From: Chloroflexota bacterium
Lineage (GTDB): Bacteria > Chloroflexota > Anaerolineae > Anaerolineales > UBA4823
Assembly: GCA_029265355.1 (NCBI GenBank)
Contig: JAJUJL010000002.1
Span: 62,001 to 126,000, forward strand
DNA: 64,000 nucleotides
Reading direction: 5' to 3'
Shown: positions 24,637 through 32,504 of the stretch, piece by piece
How the letters are laid out: each line of letters opens with the position of its first letter
How positions within the stretch are numbered: position 1 is the stretch's first letter
The notes under the pieces: model-generated
Seen by the model: only the letters and a program-made list of their open reading frames with translations
Told to the model about the DNA's origin: nothing
Databases searched by the model: none
Made by a program: the position numbers and the translations under genes

Positions 24637-26775
24637 ATGGCAAAACGCAAAGACATACAAGTGCGGATTGATGAGCTGTTTGGCCGGTTGGGGATTGAGG
24701 CGAATGAGGGCGGTGTGCCTTCCAAGGAACTAGCCCCTGTACGGCGCATTTCCTCGCCGTATTCGCCATCTGCCCCTGGAAACGGGAAAAAAGCGGAGAA
24801 GCCATCCAACGGCAACGGCAGGAAAGCAGGGGAGATTGACAATCCGGGCTCTGGCATAGGCTTAGCAATGCCAACCTCGGACTCCAAGGACCACTCGCTT
24901 CAGGCAGAGCCAGCCCGCCCAAGTGCTGTAGATTCCCTTGGATGGGAAGATTACCTGGATGCAATCGAGCGCAGCGACCAGATTTGCATCAGTTATGAAG
25001 ATCATCGAACTTCAACCAGCGAGAAAGAGCAGGCGGCCAAGCTATTCGAATTGCCTCTGGAAATTGGCAGCGAGCGCCTGGGCGCCTTGCAGTTGGAGAT
25101 TGGGGAGCATCAATCGCTCTCCCCTGAAGAAACCGCTATGCTGTCTGCGGTTTCTCAGCAGGTGTTGCAGCACATCGAGAACCTGCGACTATTGGAACAA
25201 GCTGAAAAATATCGCCGTGAAGCAGAAGAAGCCTCCCGTCGGTTGACACACGCGGCGTGGGACGAATACCTGCGCTCGCCTGCCGCGCCAATCCACGCCT
25301 ATCAATATGGCGATCACCGGGTCGAGGCAGTCGAGCCAGAAAGCATCGCGCTGGCCGAGGCAGGCACCCTGGTGTGCGAGCTGAAAGTGCGAGAGGAAAC
25401 CATTGGCAAACTGGCAGTTATCCAACCGCAGAGTAATCCTGAGGCCTCAGCGGCGTTCCTGGCAGAGATCGCCAGCCGCCTGTCCACTCACATCGAGAAC
25501 CTGCGATTGCTGGATGAAACCGAACGCAGCCGCCAGCAGTTGGATAAACGCGCCACTGAACTGGAAACTGTTGCCAAAGTCAGCACCACAGCCGCCTCCA
25601 CCTTGGATCCGGATGTGCTGCTGCAATCGGTGGTCAACTTGACCAGTCACAGCTTTCACCTGTACCATGCGCAGGTATTTATTTTCGATGAGGCGACAAA
25701 TTTGTTGGAGCTCAAAGCAGCCTCGGGCAAAATTGGCGATAGCAGTGCGTTGGAAAAGCAAGTGATATCGCTGGATAATCTGCGCTCTCCTGTCGGGAGA
25801 GCCGCCAATAGTCGCCAGGGTGTGATCGTTAGCGATGTTGTTGCAGACAATGATGATTGGGAAGTGCCCTCGCTTCCGGGTGTTCGATCAGAGATGGCGA
25901 TACCCATGCTGCTCGGTGAGCGCCTGGTGGGTGTATTCCATGTGCTCAGCGATTCGCCTGGGCGCTTTAGCAGCGAAGACTTGCTGACATATTCTACCCT
26001 GGCCGCTCAGGTAGCGGTTGCCTTGCGCAACGCAGAGTTGTATGCCGAGCAGTTGGTCACCGTGGAGCGCTTGCGCGAGCTGGATCATCTAAAATCGTCG
26101 TTTCTTGCGAACATGAGCCACGAGTTGCGCACGCCTTTGAATTCCATCCTGGGCTTCACCCAGGTAATCCAGGAGGGACTGGACGGACCTGTTACCGAGG
26201 ACATGTCCAGCGATTTACAGCTTATCGAGAAGAATGGGCGACACTTGCTCAACCTGATCAACGATGTGTTGGATATGGCAAAGATCGAGGCTGGACGAGT
26301 CAACCTGTCACTGGAGACAGTGGACCTGGCAGAGCTGCTGCAGGATGTATTGCAGACGACCGCGGCGTTGGCGCGTGATCGCAAGCTCTTCTTGCGCCTG
26401 GAGCAGCACACGGAAGTGGCGGTGCAATTGGAGCTGGATCGTACTCGCATCCGCCAGGTGCTGATTAACCTGGTGGGCAATGCCATCAAGTTTACCGAGT
26501 CGGGAGGGATCACTGTGCATCTCTTCCAGGACGAAGAGCGCGTGCGCATCGAAATTCACGATACCGGCATAGGCATCCCGCCAGAAAAGCTGGAAACGAT
26601 CTTCGAGGCTTTCAGCCAGGTTGACACTTCTACGACCCGCAAGGTGGGTGGCACTGGCCTGGGCTTACCCATCAGCCGCAAGTTGGTGGAACTGCACAAT
26701 GGGCGATTATGGGCGGAAAGCAGCGGCGTGTATGGAGAGGGCTCGATCTTCTATCTGGAATTTCCCCGAGGATGA
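24637..26775 (+). CDS. Soluble histidine kinase serving the sensor operon
   Basis: 712 residues from ATG 24637 with CGGGAG upstream; the frame stays open for 500 bases further up inside the previous gene, which is coincidental. A low-complexity N-terminus (about 20-95) precedes two degenerate GAF-like modules, each starting W.DYL or WDEYL and ending IENLRLLE or IENLRLLD, like those in the large sensor. A GAF domain (about 310-465) follows, then HisKA with H495 in NMSHELRTPLNSILGF and an ATPase domain (NLVGNAIKFTESGG, DTGIGIPPEKLETIFEAF, TGLGLPISRKLVE). It is the only kinase in this transcription unit. Likely phosphate acceptors are the two receiver domains encoded immediately downstream. Confidence 0.92.
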   Translation: MAKRKDIQVRIDELFGRLGIEANEGGVPSKELAPVRRISSPYSPSAPGNGKKAEKPSNGNGRKAGEIDNPGSGIGLAMPTSDSKDHSLQAEPARPSAVDSLGWEDYLDAIERSDQICISYEDHRTSTSEKEQAAKLFELPLEIGSERLGALQLEIGEHQSLSPEETAMLSAVSQQVLQHIENLRLLEQAEKYRREAEEASRRLTHAAWDEYLRSPAAPIHAYQYGDHRVEAVEPESIALAEAGTLVCELKVREETIGKLAVIQPQSNPEASAAFLAEIASRLSTHIENLRLLDETERSRQQLDKRATELETVAKVSTTAASTLDPDVLLQSVVNLTSHSFHLYHAQVFIFDEATNLLELKAASGKIGDSSALEKQVISLDNLRSPVGRAANSRQGVIVSDVVADNDDWEVPSLPGVRSEMAIPMLLGERLVGVFHVLSDSPGRFSSEDLLTYSTLAAQVAVALRNAELYAEQLVTVERLRELDHLKSSFLANMSHELRTPLNSILGFTQVIQEGLDGPVTEDMSSDLQLIEKNGRHLLNLINDVLDMAKIEAGRVNLSLETVDLAELLQDVLQTTAALARDRKLFLRLEQHTEVAVQLELDRTRIRQVLINLVGNAIKFTESGGITVHLFQDEERVRIEIHDTGIGIPPEKLETIFEAFSQVDTSTTRKVGGTGLGLPISRKLVELHNGRLWAESSGVYGEGSIFYLEFPRG

Positions 26776-26781
26776 TGACCG

Positions 26782-28449
26782 ATGGCGAAACCTATATCAT
26801 TGTACTGTGTTCATTGTGGAAATATCCAGCCATACCAACCTTTAGCGCCCACGCTTTGCGAGCGCTGCCAGTCCACCTGGTTGGAGGCGCGCTACGATTA
26901 CCCAAATTTCAAGCGCCTATTGCTGCAAGGATTGCCAGGCAGGTCTTTCGACCTGTGGCGCTACCACGAAGTATTACCGGTTGAGAAAGCTGGGTGCAGC
27001 GAGAATTCGAGATTAATTTGTGCAGGTGGAACGCCGCTGCGCCAGGCTTATCGTTACGGTGATTATTTGCGCCATTCCAAAATATTCATCAAAGATGAGC
27101 GCTATGGGCCGACCAACTCATTCAAAGATCGCCAGGCGGCAGTCGCAGTAGCTGCCATGGCGGATGCTGGTATCCAGGAAGCGGTGATCGCCTCCACCGG
27201 CAATGCCGCGGTCGCCTACGCTTCAGCATGCGCCCGCTCGGGCATTAAGCTGTGGGCGTTCATGACCAGTATGGTGCCGGCAGAGAAGCTGCGCGAGGTG
27301 GCTCTGTTCGGGGCGGAAGTGATCAAGGTCAGCGGTACGTATGACGATACGAAGAAGATCGCCGCCCAGTTCGCACAGCGGCGCGGCTTGTTGTACGATC
27401 GCGGCGCTTCCAGCTTGCCGGCGCGCGAGTCGATGAAGACCATCGCCTATGAAATCGTCGAACAATTGGGCTGGCGCGCCCCGGATTGGTACGTGCAGGC
27501 AGTCAGCGGCGGTCTTGGCCCGCTGGGTGTGTACCATGGCTTCCAGGAGCTGTATGAGATGGGTTTGATCGAGCGCATACCTGCCCTGGCGGTTATCCAG
27601 GCCGAGGGGTGCGCCCCAATGGTGCAAGCCTTCAAAGCTGGAAAATCGAAAGCCGACCCGGTTGTGCCCGAAACTCGCATAGCGATCCTGTCCACTGGCG
27701 ATCCAGGGAGCACGTACACCTACCTGTGGGAGCTGGTGCAGCGTCACGGTGGTACAATGGAAAGCGTCAGTGATGAACAGGCCTTTCATGCCATGCGTAC
27801 ACTAGCCAAATCGGATGGCATGGCGGTCGAACCAGCCACGGCTGTGGCATTTGCTGGCCTGGAGAAATTGATCCGCCATGGACAGGTGAAGGATGACGAG
27901 CTGGTGGTCGTGAACTGCACAGGGCACACATTCCCGGTGGAGAAGCATATCCTGGGTGATCGCTGGGAAGTCGATTTGCCGCTGGCACGCAGCCATGCCA
28001 ACGATGCGGTGCATGAAGGCTTGCAGGCTGCCCTGGAGCGGCTGGACGAGCGCACGACAACTATCTTGCTCATCGACGACAATCCCGATGATGCCCGCCT
28101 GGTGGGCAAATTTCTACAAGCCCGTAAACCGTACCGCATCTTCCACGCGGCAGATGGATGGGACGGCTTATCCCAGGCGCGCCAGCGATTGCCCGACCTG
28201 ATTGTTACCGACTTAATGATGCCGGAAATGGATGGGATCAGCCTGTTAGAAGAGCTGAAGTTGGACGCCCGCACTCGCAACATCCCGGTCATCGTGGTCA
28301 GCGCCAAGGACCTGGATGAGCTGGACAAGTCTCGCCTGAATGGAAAGACCGAAGCAATTTATCAAAAAGGGTCGCTGCCCCCGCGCGAATTTGCCAATCA
28401 GGTGGTAGAGGTGATCGAACAGCGCGCCAGCGCACGCAAGGAGAGCTAG
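26782..28449 (+). CDS. Threonine synthase-like PLP enzyme fused to a C-terminal receiver domain
   Basis: 555 residues. Residues 9-29 hold a zinc-ribbon-like C-X2-C / C-X2-C (C9, C12, C26, C29). Residues about 75-400 are a fold-type II PLP enzyme of the threonine synthase family, with the Schiff-base lysine K115 in PTNSFKDRQAAV and the phosphate-binding region in AVSGGLGPLGVYHG. Residues 426-555 are a complete receiver: acidic pair D432/D433, phospho-acceptor D477 in LIVTDLMMPEMDG, S507 at the switch position and K529. Threonine synthase converts O-phosphohomoserine to threonine and phosphate. A receiver on this enzyme implies control by phosphorylation. The gene starts 6 bases after the kinase stop. 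Activity on another beta- or gamma-elimination substrate cannot be excluded. Confidence 0.92.
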   Translation: MAKPISLYCVHCGNIQPYQPLAPTLCERCQSTWLEARYDYPNFKRLLLQGLPGRSFDLWRYHEVLPVEKAGCSENSRLICAGGTPLRQAYRYGDYLRHSKIFIKDERYGPTNSFKDRQAAVAVAAMADAGIQEAVIASTGNAAVAYASACARSGIKLWAFMTSMVPAEKLREVALFGAEVIKVSGTYDDTKKIAAQFAQRRGLLYDRGASSLPARESMKTIAYEIVEQLGWRAPDWYVQAVSGGLGPLGVYHGFQELYEMGLIERIPALAVIQAEGCAPMVQAFKAGKSKADPVVPETRIAILSTGDPGSTYTYLWELVQRHGGTMESVSDEQAFHAMRTLAKSDGMAVEPATAVAFAGLEKLIRHGQVKDDELVVVNCTGHTFPVEKHILGDRWEVDLPLARSHANDAVHEGLQAALERLDERTTTILLIDDNPDDARLVGKFLQARKPYRIFHAADGWDGLSQARQRLPDLIVTDLMMPEMDGISLLEELKLDARTRNIPVIVVSAKDLDELDKSRLNGKTEAIYQKGSLPPREFANQVVEVIEQRASARKES

Positions 28450-28833
28450 ATGGCTTTTAAGATATTGTATATTGAGGATAATCCCGATAATATGCGGCTG
28501 GTGCAGCGCGCGTTAGAGTCGCGTGGCTACCAGTTCTTCCCGGCGGAGAATGGAATGTTGGGATTGGAGAGGGCAGCCTCCATTTACCCAGATTTGATCT
28601 TGCTGGACATCAATCTTCCGGATATCGATGGCTATGAAGTGGCGCGCCGGTTGCGGGGAAGCGGCAACAGCAGGCTGGTATACACACCGATCATTGCGAT
28701 CACGGCAAACGCATTGAAAGGCGATGCTGAGAAAGCCCTGGCGGCTGGCTGCGATGTTTACATGTCTAAACCGATCAATATCCGTGAGCTTTGGGCGCGC
28801 GTCGAAGCTTTCTTGCCAATGAACAATGATTGA
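28450..28833 (+). CDS. Single-domain response regulator (receiver only, DivK/CheY-like)
   Basis: 127 residues made of one receiver domain: acidic pair in YIEDNPDN, phospho-acceptor D53 in LILLDINLPDIDG, switch threonine in IIAITANA and conserved lysine in VYMSKPINI. The ALKGDAEKALAAGCDVYMSKP end is typical of DivK-like receivers. There is no output domain, so it must act by binding another protein or by passing phosphate on. The start codon directly follows the stop of the threonine synthase-receiver gene, and the end overlaps the second threonine synthase gene by 8 bases, so its expression is tied to both enzymes. Confidence 0.93.
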   Translation: MAFKILYIEDNPDNMRLVQRALESRGYQFFPAENGMLGLERAASIYPDLILLDINLPDIDGYEVARRLRGSGNSRLVYTPIIAITANALKGDAEKALAAGCDVYMSKPINIRELWARVEAFLPMNND

Positions 28834-29995
28834 AATTCATTCCTATATCAAGCACTTAACTTGCTCGGATTGTGGTCGCATTTTTAATGTCGATCAAATC
28901 CAGACCTATTGTCCAGACTGCCAGGCGGCGCTGGTGGCAATCTATGATTTAGATGCCGCGCGCCGGCACGTGGATCGGGATCGGATCAGCCGCCGACCGA
29001 AAGGGATGTGGCGGTGGGGAGAGCTGCTGCCGGTGCGCAGCGCAGAGAATGTGATCACGCTGGGGGAGGGAGATGCGCCGCTCTTGCGTGTAGACCATCT
29101 CGGCTCACAACTGGGGCTAAAACAGCTTTTCGTCAAAGACGAAAGCGTCAACCCGACCGGCTCGTTCAAGGCGCGCGGTCTGTCGGCGGCTGTTTCCAAG
29201 GCCAAAGAGTTGGGTGTCGATAAAGTGATCATCCCGACTGCCGGCAACGCCGGCAGCGCCATGGCGGCCTATGCGGCGCGTGCCGGGCTGCGCTCACACA
29301 TTTTCATGCCCAAAGACACGCCCTTTGCCAACATGCGCGAGTGCCAGATTGCCGGTTCCGCCGTTGACCTGATCGATGGCTTGATCTCCGAGGCGGCAGG
29401 CATGGCGGGGGTAAAAGCGCGCGCGGAGGGTTGGTTTGATGTCTCGACCTTCAAAGAGCCCTACCGCATGGAAGGCAAGAAGGTGATGGGGTATGAGCTG
29501 GCAGAAGCTTTCGACTGGGAGCTTCCGGAAGTGATCATCTATCCGACTGGCGGCGGCACCGGGTTGGTGGGCATGTGGAAGGCATTCAACGAACTGGAAC
29601 AACTGGGGTGGTTGAAGAACGGCGCCCGGCCGCGCATGGTCTCGGTGCAGGCCTCTGGCTGCGCACCGGTGGTCAAAGCTTTCGAATCGGGAGCCAGTTA
29701 CTGCGACTTCTGGGTTGGGGCGGAAACGGTGGCCTCCGGCTTGCGTGTGCCGAAGAGCTTTGCCGATCGCATGATCCTGGAGTCGATTCGCGCATCCTGC
29801 GGCACAGCCGTGGCGGTGAGCGATGAAGCCATTGGCGAAGCGCAAAAGCAGCTCGGTGCGGCTGAGGGCATTTTTGCCTGCCCGGAAGGCGCTGCGACGC
29901 TGGCCGCGCTCAAAGAGCTGGTGCGCCGTGGTTGGGTGCACCCGGATGAACGGATCATTCTGTTCAATACAGGTACGGTTTTGAAATACCTGTAG
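28826..29995 (+). CDS. thrC: Threonine synthase
   Basis: 389 residues, normal length for the short bacterial threonine synthases. A zinc-ribbon-like N-terminus has C13, C16, C29 and C32. The PLP lysine is K115 in NPTGSFKARGLSAAVSKA, and the phosphate-binding glycine loop is YPTGGGTGLVGMWKAFNEL. Further family signatures are TAGNAGSAMAAYAARAG and the C-terminal CPEGAATLAAL. It makes threonine from O-phosphohomoserine. The receiver-tagged paralogue two genes upstream shares the zinc ribbon but not its glycine loop sequence, so the two proteins are not recent duplicates. It is the last gene of the sensor-kinase operon. Confidence 0.92.
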   Translation: MIEIHSYIKHLTCSDCGRIFNVDQIQTYCPDCQAALVAIYDLDAARRHVDRDRISRRPKGMWRWGELLPVRSAENVITLGEGDAPLLRVDHLGSQLGLKQLFVKDESVNPTGSFKARGLSAAVSKAKELGVDKVIIPTAGNAGSAMAAYAARAGLRSHIFMPKDTPFANMRECQIAGSAVDLIDGLISEAAGMAGVKARAEGWFDVSTFKEPYRMEGKKVMGYELAEAFDWELPEVIIYPTGGGTGLVGMWKAFNELEQLGWLKNGARPRMVSVQASGCAPVVKAFESGASYCDFWVGAETVASGLRVPKSFADRMILESIRASCGTAVAVSDEAIGEAQKQLGAAEGIFACPEGAATLAALKELVRRGWVHPDERIILFNTGTVLKYL

Positions 29996-30330
29996 ATCAC
30001 CCAATTCGAATCGTTTGATTAACCCAAGGCAATTTTTAGGGGGGCTTCGAGGGTGAGCTTCCGCCCGCGGCTGGAGGCGTGGTCTGCCTGCCGAGGGTCG
30101 AGTGAGGCTTGAGCTTCGGCTTTCAGGTGCGAGGCCAGCCGGGGCTTTGGGTGTATTTACCGGTGATCACCCGGTGAGCGAGCAGAGGCGCATCACGCGG
30201 GTAGGGTGAAAAATTCTGATCTGATGCCGGTATTCATACGCAGAGGCGCAGAGATTGCGACAGGCGCTCTGCGCCTCTGCAAGTGGTCTGGCAAGCGAAG
30301 GCGGAAGCCAGAATCATGATCGCATTGCGG
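29996..30330. repeat. Intergenic region with a 14-base perfect inverted repeat (30240-30280)
   Basis: No gene is seen in this 335-base gap between convergent genes. It contains GCAGAGGCGCAGAG (30240-30253) and its exact complement CTCTGCGCCTCTGC (30267-30280), separated by 13 bases. A third partial copy, GCAGAGGCGCA, lies at 30182-30192. No T run follows the hairpin, so it is not a standard terminator, though it may act as one for both convergent transcripts or be a dispersed repeat. Confidence 0.6.
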
Positions 30331-31029
30331 TTACCAGATGCCGGGCAGCAAACGGTAACGCACGTGTTGCGCGTATTCCGGGTAGCCTTCCAACCGCTGT
30401 TGCAAGGTTCGATCTTCCAGAGCGGTGCGGATTACCAGGGCAATCACAGAGAAGATCGCCGGGAGCACAGCCCATAGAGAGTCGAGGAAGAAGGGCATCC
30501 CGATGTAGGCCAATAGCACACCGGCATAGCCAGGGTGGCGCACCCAGGCGTACGGTCCGCTGGATACCACCACCTGCCCCCGGTCGTTCTGGATGCGAAC
30601 CACGCCAGAAAAGAACCGATTTTCCATGAGCGCGTAGGTGCCAATTGCATAACCGGCAAGTATCAGCAACAAAGAAACGAGCTCTAGCGCAAGATTGTTA
30701 TCCAGCGACCAGGCGTAGAGTTTATCGAATCCAGCGACCACTACAATAAATCCGCTGCCCAATGCAACCAGGGGAGCTAAAAGCCGGTCCCAGGGCTCGA
30801 TATTTTTCTGCTGCATGGATTGAGCGCGCTCGCGCAGCAAGCCTGGATGGCGGCGAGCTGCCAGCGCTCGGCTGATGATGAAGCCACCAATGTTGATGAA
30901 GGCATAGATCCAGGCTTGCCACCAGTCCCAGCGCTGGGAAATCAGCAGCGGCAGGAATGGCATCACCAACAGAACGACGAGTATCTGGATAATGACACTT
31001 GGGGTGATTGTTTTTGGGGAGGCTGCCAT
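30331..31029 (-). CDS. Isoprenylcysteine carboxyl methyltransferase / phospholipid methyltransferase family membrane protein
   Basis: 232 residues from ATG 31029, which has GGGAGGAA at good spacing; an upstream start at 31065 lacks one. About five membrane segments are visible. The catalytic C-terminal signature of the ICMT/PEMT family is present: GPYAWVRHPGYAGVLL, then the pair in ALEDRTLQQRLEGYPEYAQHV. These enzymes use S-adenosylmethionine to methylate a lipid or a lipid-linked carboxyl group within the membrane. Bacterial members are mostly uncharacterised, and no prenyl-protein substrate is known to me here. The amidase gene ends 11 bases upstream on the same strand, so the two may be co-transcribed. 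Confidence 0.85.
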   Translation of the reverse strand: MAASPKTITPSVIIQILVVLLVMPFLPLLISQRWDWWQAWIYAFINIGGFIISRALAARRHPGLLRERAQSMQQKNIEPWDRLLAPLVALGSGFIVVVAGFDKLYAWSLDNNLALELVSLLLILAGYAIGTYALMENRFFSGVVRIQNDRGQVVVSSGPYAWVRHPGYAGVLLAYIGMPFFLDSLWAVLPAIFSVIALVIRTALEDRTLQQRLEGYPEYAQHVRYRLLPGIW

Positions 31030-31040
31030 CAGGTTCCTCC

Positions 31041-32348
31041 CTAATTCAAGCTGGGGGGCTGCCATCCACCAAGCGCATCTTGCAAATGGTGAGCGACCGC
31101 CAGGGCGACATCATCGCGCCAGGGGCGGGCAACCACCTGCACGCCAATGGGCATGCCCTCCGGAGAAGCGCCGCAACGCACGACCACGCAAGGCCAGCCC
31201 ACCAGGCTGTAGGGCAGGGTGTATGGAATACGCCCAGGGTAGGCGCCGTGAGGTGTGGCGGGCAGTTCTGCGGCTGGCGTCAGGATCACATCGTAATCTG
31301 CCATGAAGGAGGTCAATGCCCGGCGGAAGCGATCCCATGTAAAGAGGTGCTTCTCGACCTCTTCGCTGCTTAGCTTAAACTCGCCGTCTGGCATCCACTC
31401 CTGAGCGGATGCAGACTCGGGTCGCTGCCAGTACTGGCGTGTGATGGTGTAAGCCTCTTCGACACGCGGTGGAACGGCCTCGACGACTCGAGTGCAAATC
31501 TCTTGCAGGACGCTGACAGCCTCCAGGCAGGTCTTCACCGTTTCGATGGAGGGTTCGGCTTCTGCGTGCTGCGTATAGTGGGCGACGCGCAGGGAACGCA
31601 AATCAACCGCCTGCCAATCGCTGAGCGGCATGGGGATCACACTGGCATCTTTCCAGTCCACACCCGAGATAACCGGCAGCACCAGCGCCAGGTCCTCCAC
31701 AAAGCGCGCCAGCGGCCCGATAACCGTGCGCGGGTCATTCATGGCGCTGATGAACGGGAAGTGACCAGTCAGCGGCACGCGACCATTGGTGGGTTTTAGT
31801 CCGGCGATGCCGCAGGCGTGAGCTGGTTGGCGAATGCTGCCCCCCGAATCGGAACCCAACCCAACTGGCGAACCTCCCGCAGCAATCAGCGCCGCCTCGC
31901 CACTGCTGCTGCCGGTGGTGCTGAACGCCAGGTTGTATGGATTATTGGTGCGCCCATAGACCGGGTTGTCTTCCATCACGTTGGTCTTGCCCAGCAGAAT
32001 TGCGCCTGCCTGGCGCATGCGAGCGACCACGGTGGCGTCCTCAGAGGGAATGCGCTCCCGGAAGGCCGGGTCTCCCCCTGTGCAAGGCAGCCCAGCAGCG
32101 TCGATCCAATCCTTAACGGTGAAAGGCACGCCATGCAAAGGACCAATGTTCTCGCCCCGCTGCAGCGCTTCATCAGCGTGATGCGCTTGCTCCAAGGCCT
32201 GAGGATTGATCGTTACTAATGCATTCAGGCGTGGATTGATACTTTCAATGCGCTGCAGATGTAACTGGAGCAGCTCTTGTGCAGAAATATCCCGCTTGCG
32301 AATCATGCTTGCCAGTGTGCTTGCCGAAGTATAAAATAGCGTCTCCAT
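31041..32348 (-). CDS. Amidase, amidase signature family
   Basis: 435 residues from ATG 32348, supported by CGGAGATGA about 7 bases upstream; longer starts (32387, 32594) lack a site and would run into the divergent promoter region. The Ser-cisSer-Lys triad is present: lysine in GVPFTVKDWID, the cis-serine in TTGSSSGEAALIAAG and the nucleophile in GLGSDSGGSIRQPAHACG. The family hydrolyses carboxamides and includes GatA; this gene has no gatB or gatC neighbours, and the sequence looks like a free-standing amidase. The C-terminus with YTLPYSLVGWPCVVVRCG and GVQVVARPWRDDVAL is typical. Substrate unknown. Confidence 0.9.
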   Translation of the reverse strand: METLFYTSASTLASMIRKRDISAQELLQLHLQRIESINPRLNALVTINPQALEQAHHADEALQRGENIGPLHGVPFTVKDWIDAAGLPCTGGDPAFRERIPSEDATVVARMRQAGAILLGKTNVMEDNPVYGRTNNPYNLAFSTTGSSSGEAALIAAGGSPVGLGSDSGGSIRQPAHACGIAGLKPTNGRVPLTGHFPFISAMNDPRTVIGPLARFVEDLALVLPVISGVDWKDASVIPMPLSDWQAVDLRSLRVAHYTQHAEAEPSIETVKTCLEAVSVLQEICTRVVEAVPPRVEEAYTITRQYWQRPESASAQEWMPDGEFKLSSEEVEKHLFTWDRFRRALTSFMADYDVILTPAAELPATPHGAYPGRIPYTLPYSLVGWPCVVVRCGASPEGMPIGVQVVARPWRDDVALAVAHHLQDALGGWQPPSLN

Positions 32349-32504
32349 ACGTTGATCATCTCCGAATGACTGGATCGTCACTTTCATTGGTTGTGGGTGC
32401 CGGACAATGTCCAACAGTGGTATGATAAACCTCAACCCACGGGTGGGAAAGGGGGAACTGAGAGCGGGTGCGGTTTGTTTCTGATAGCCAAAGGAGGAGC
32501 GGTG

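Noticed and set aside
31041-32348. GatA subunit of the Glu-tRNA amidotransferase
   Set aside because: The amidase triad is present, but no gatB or gatC is nearby and the sequence lacks the closer GatA resemblance I would expect.
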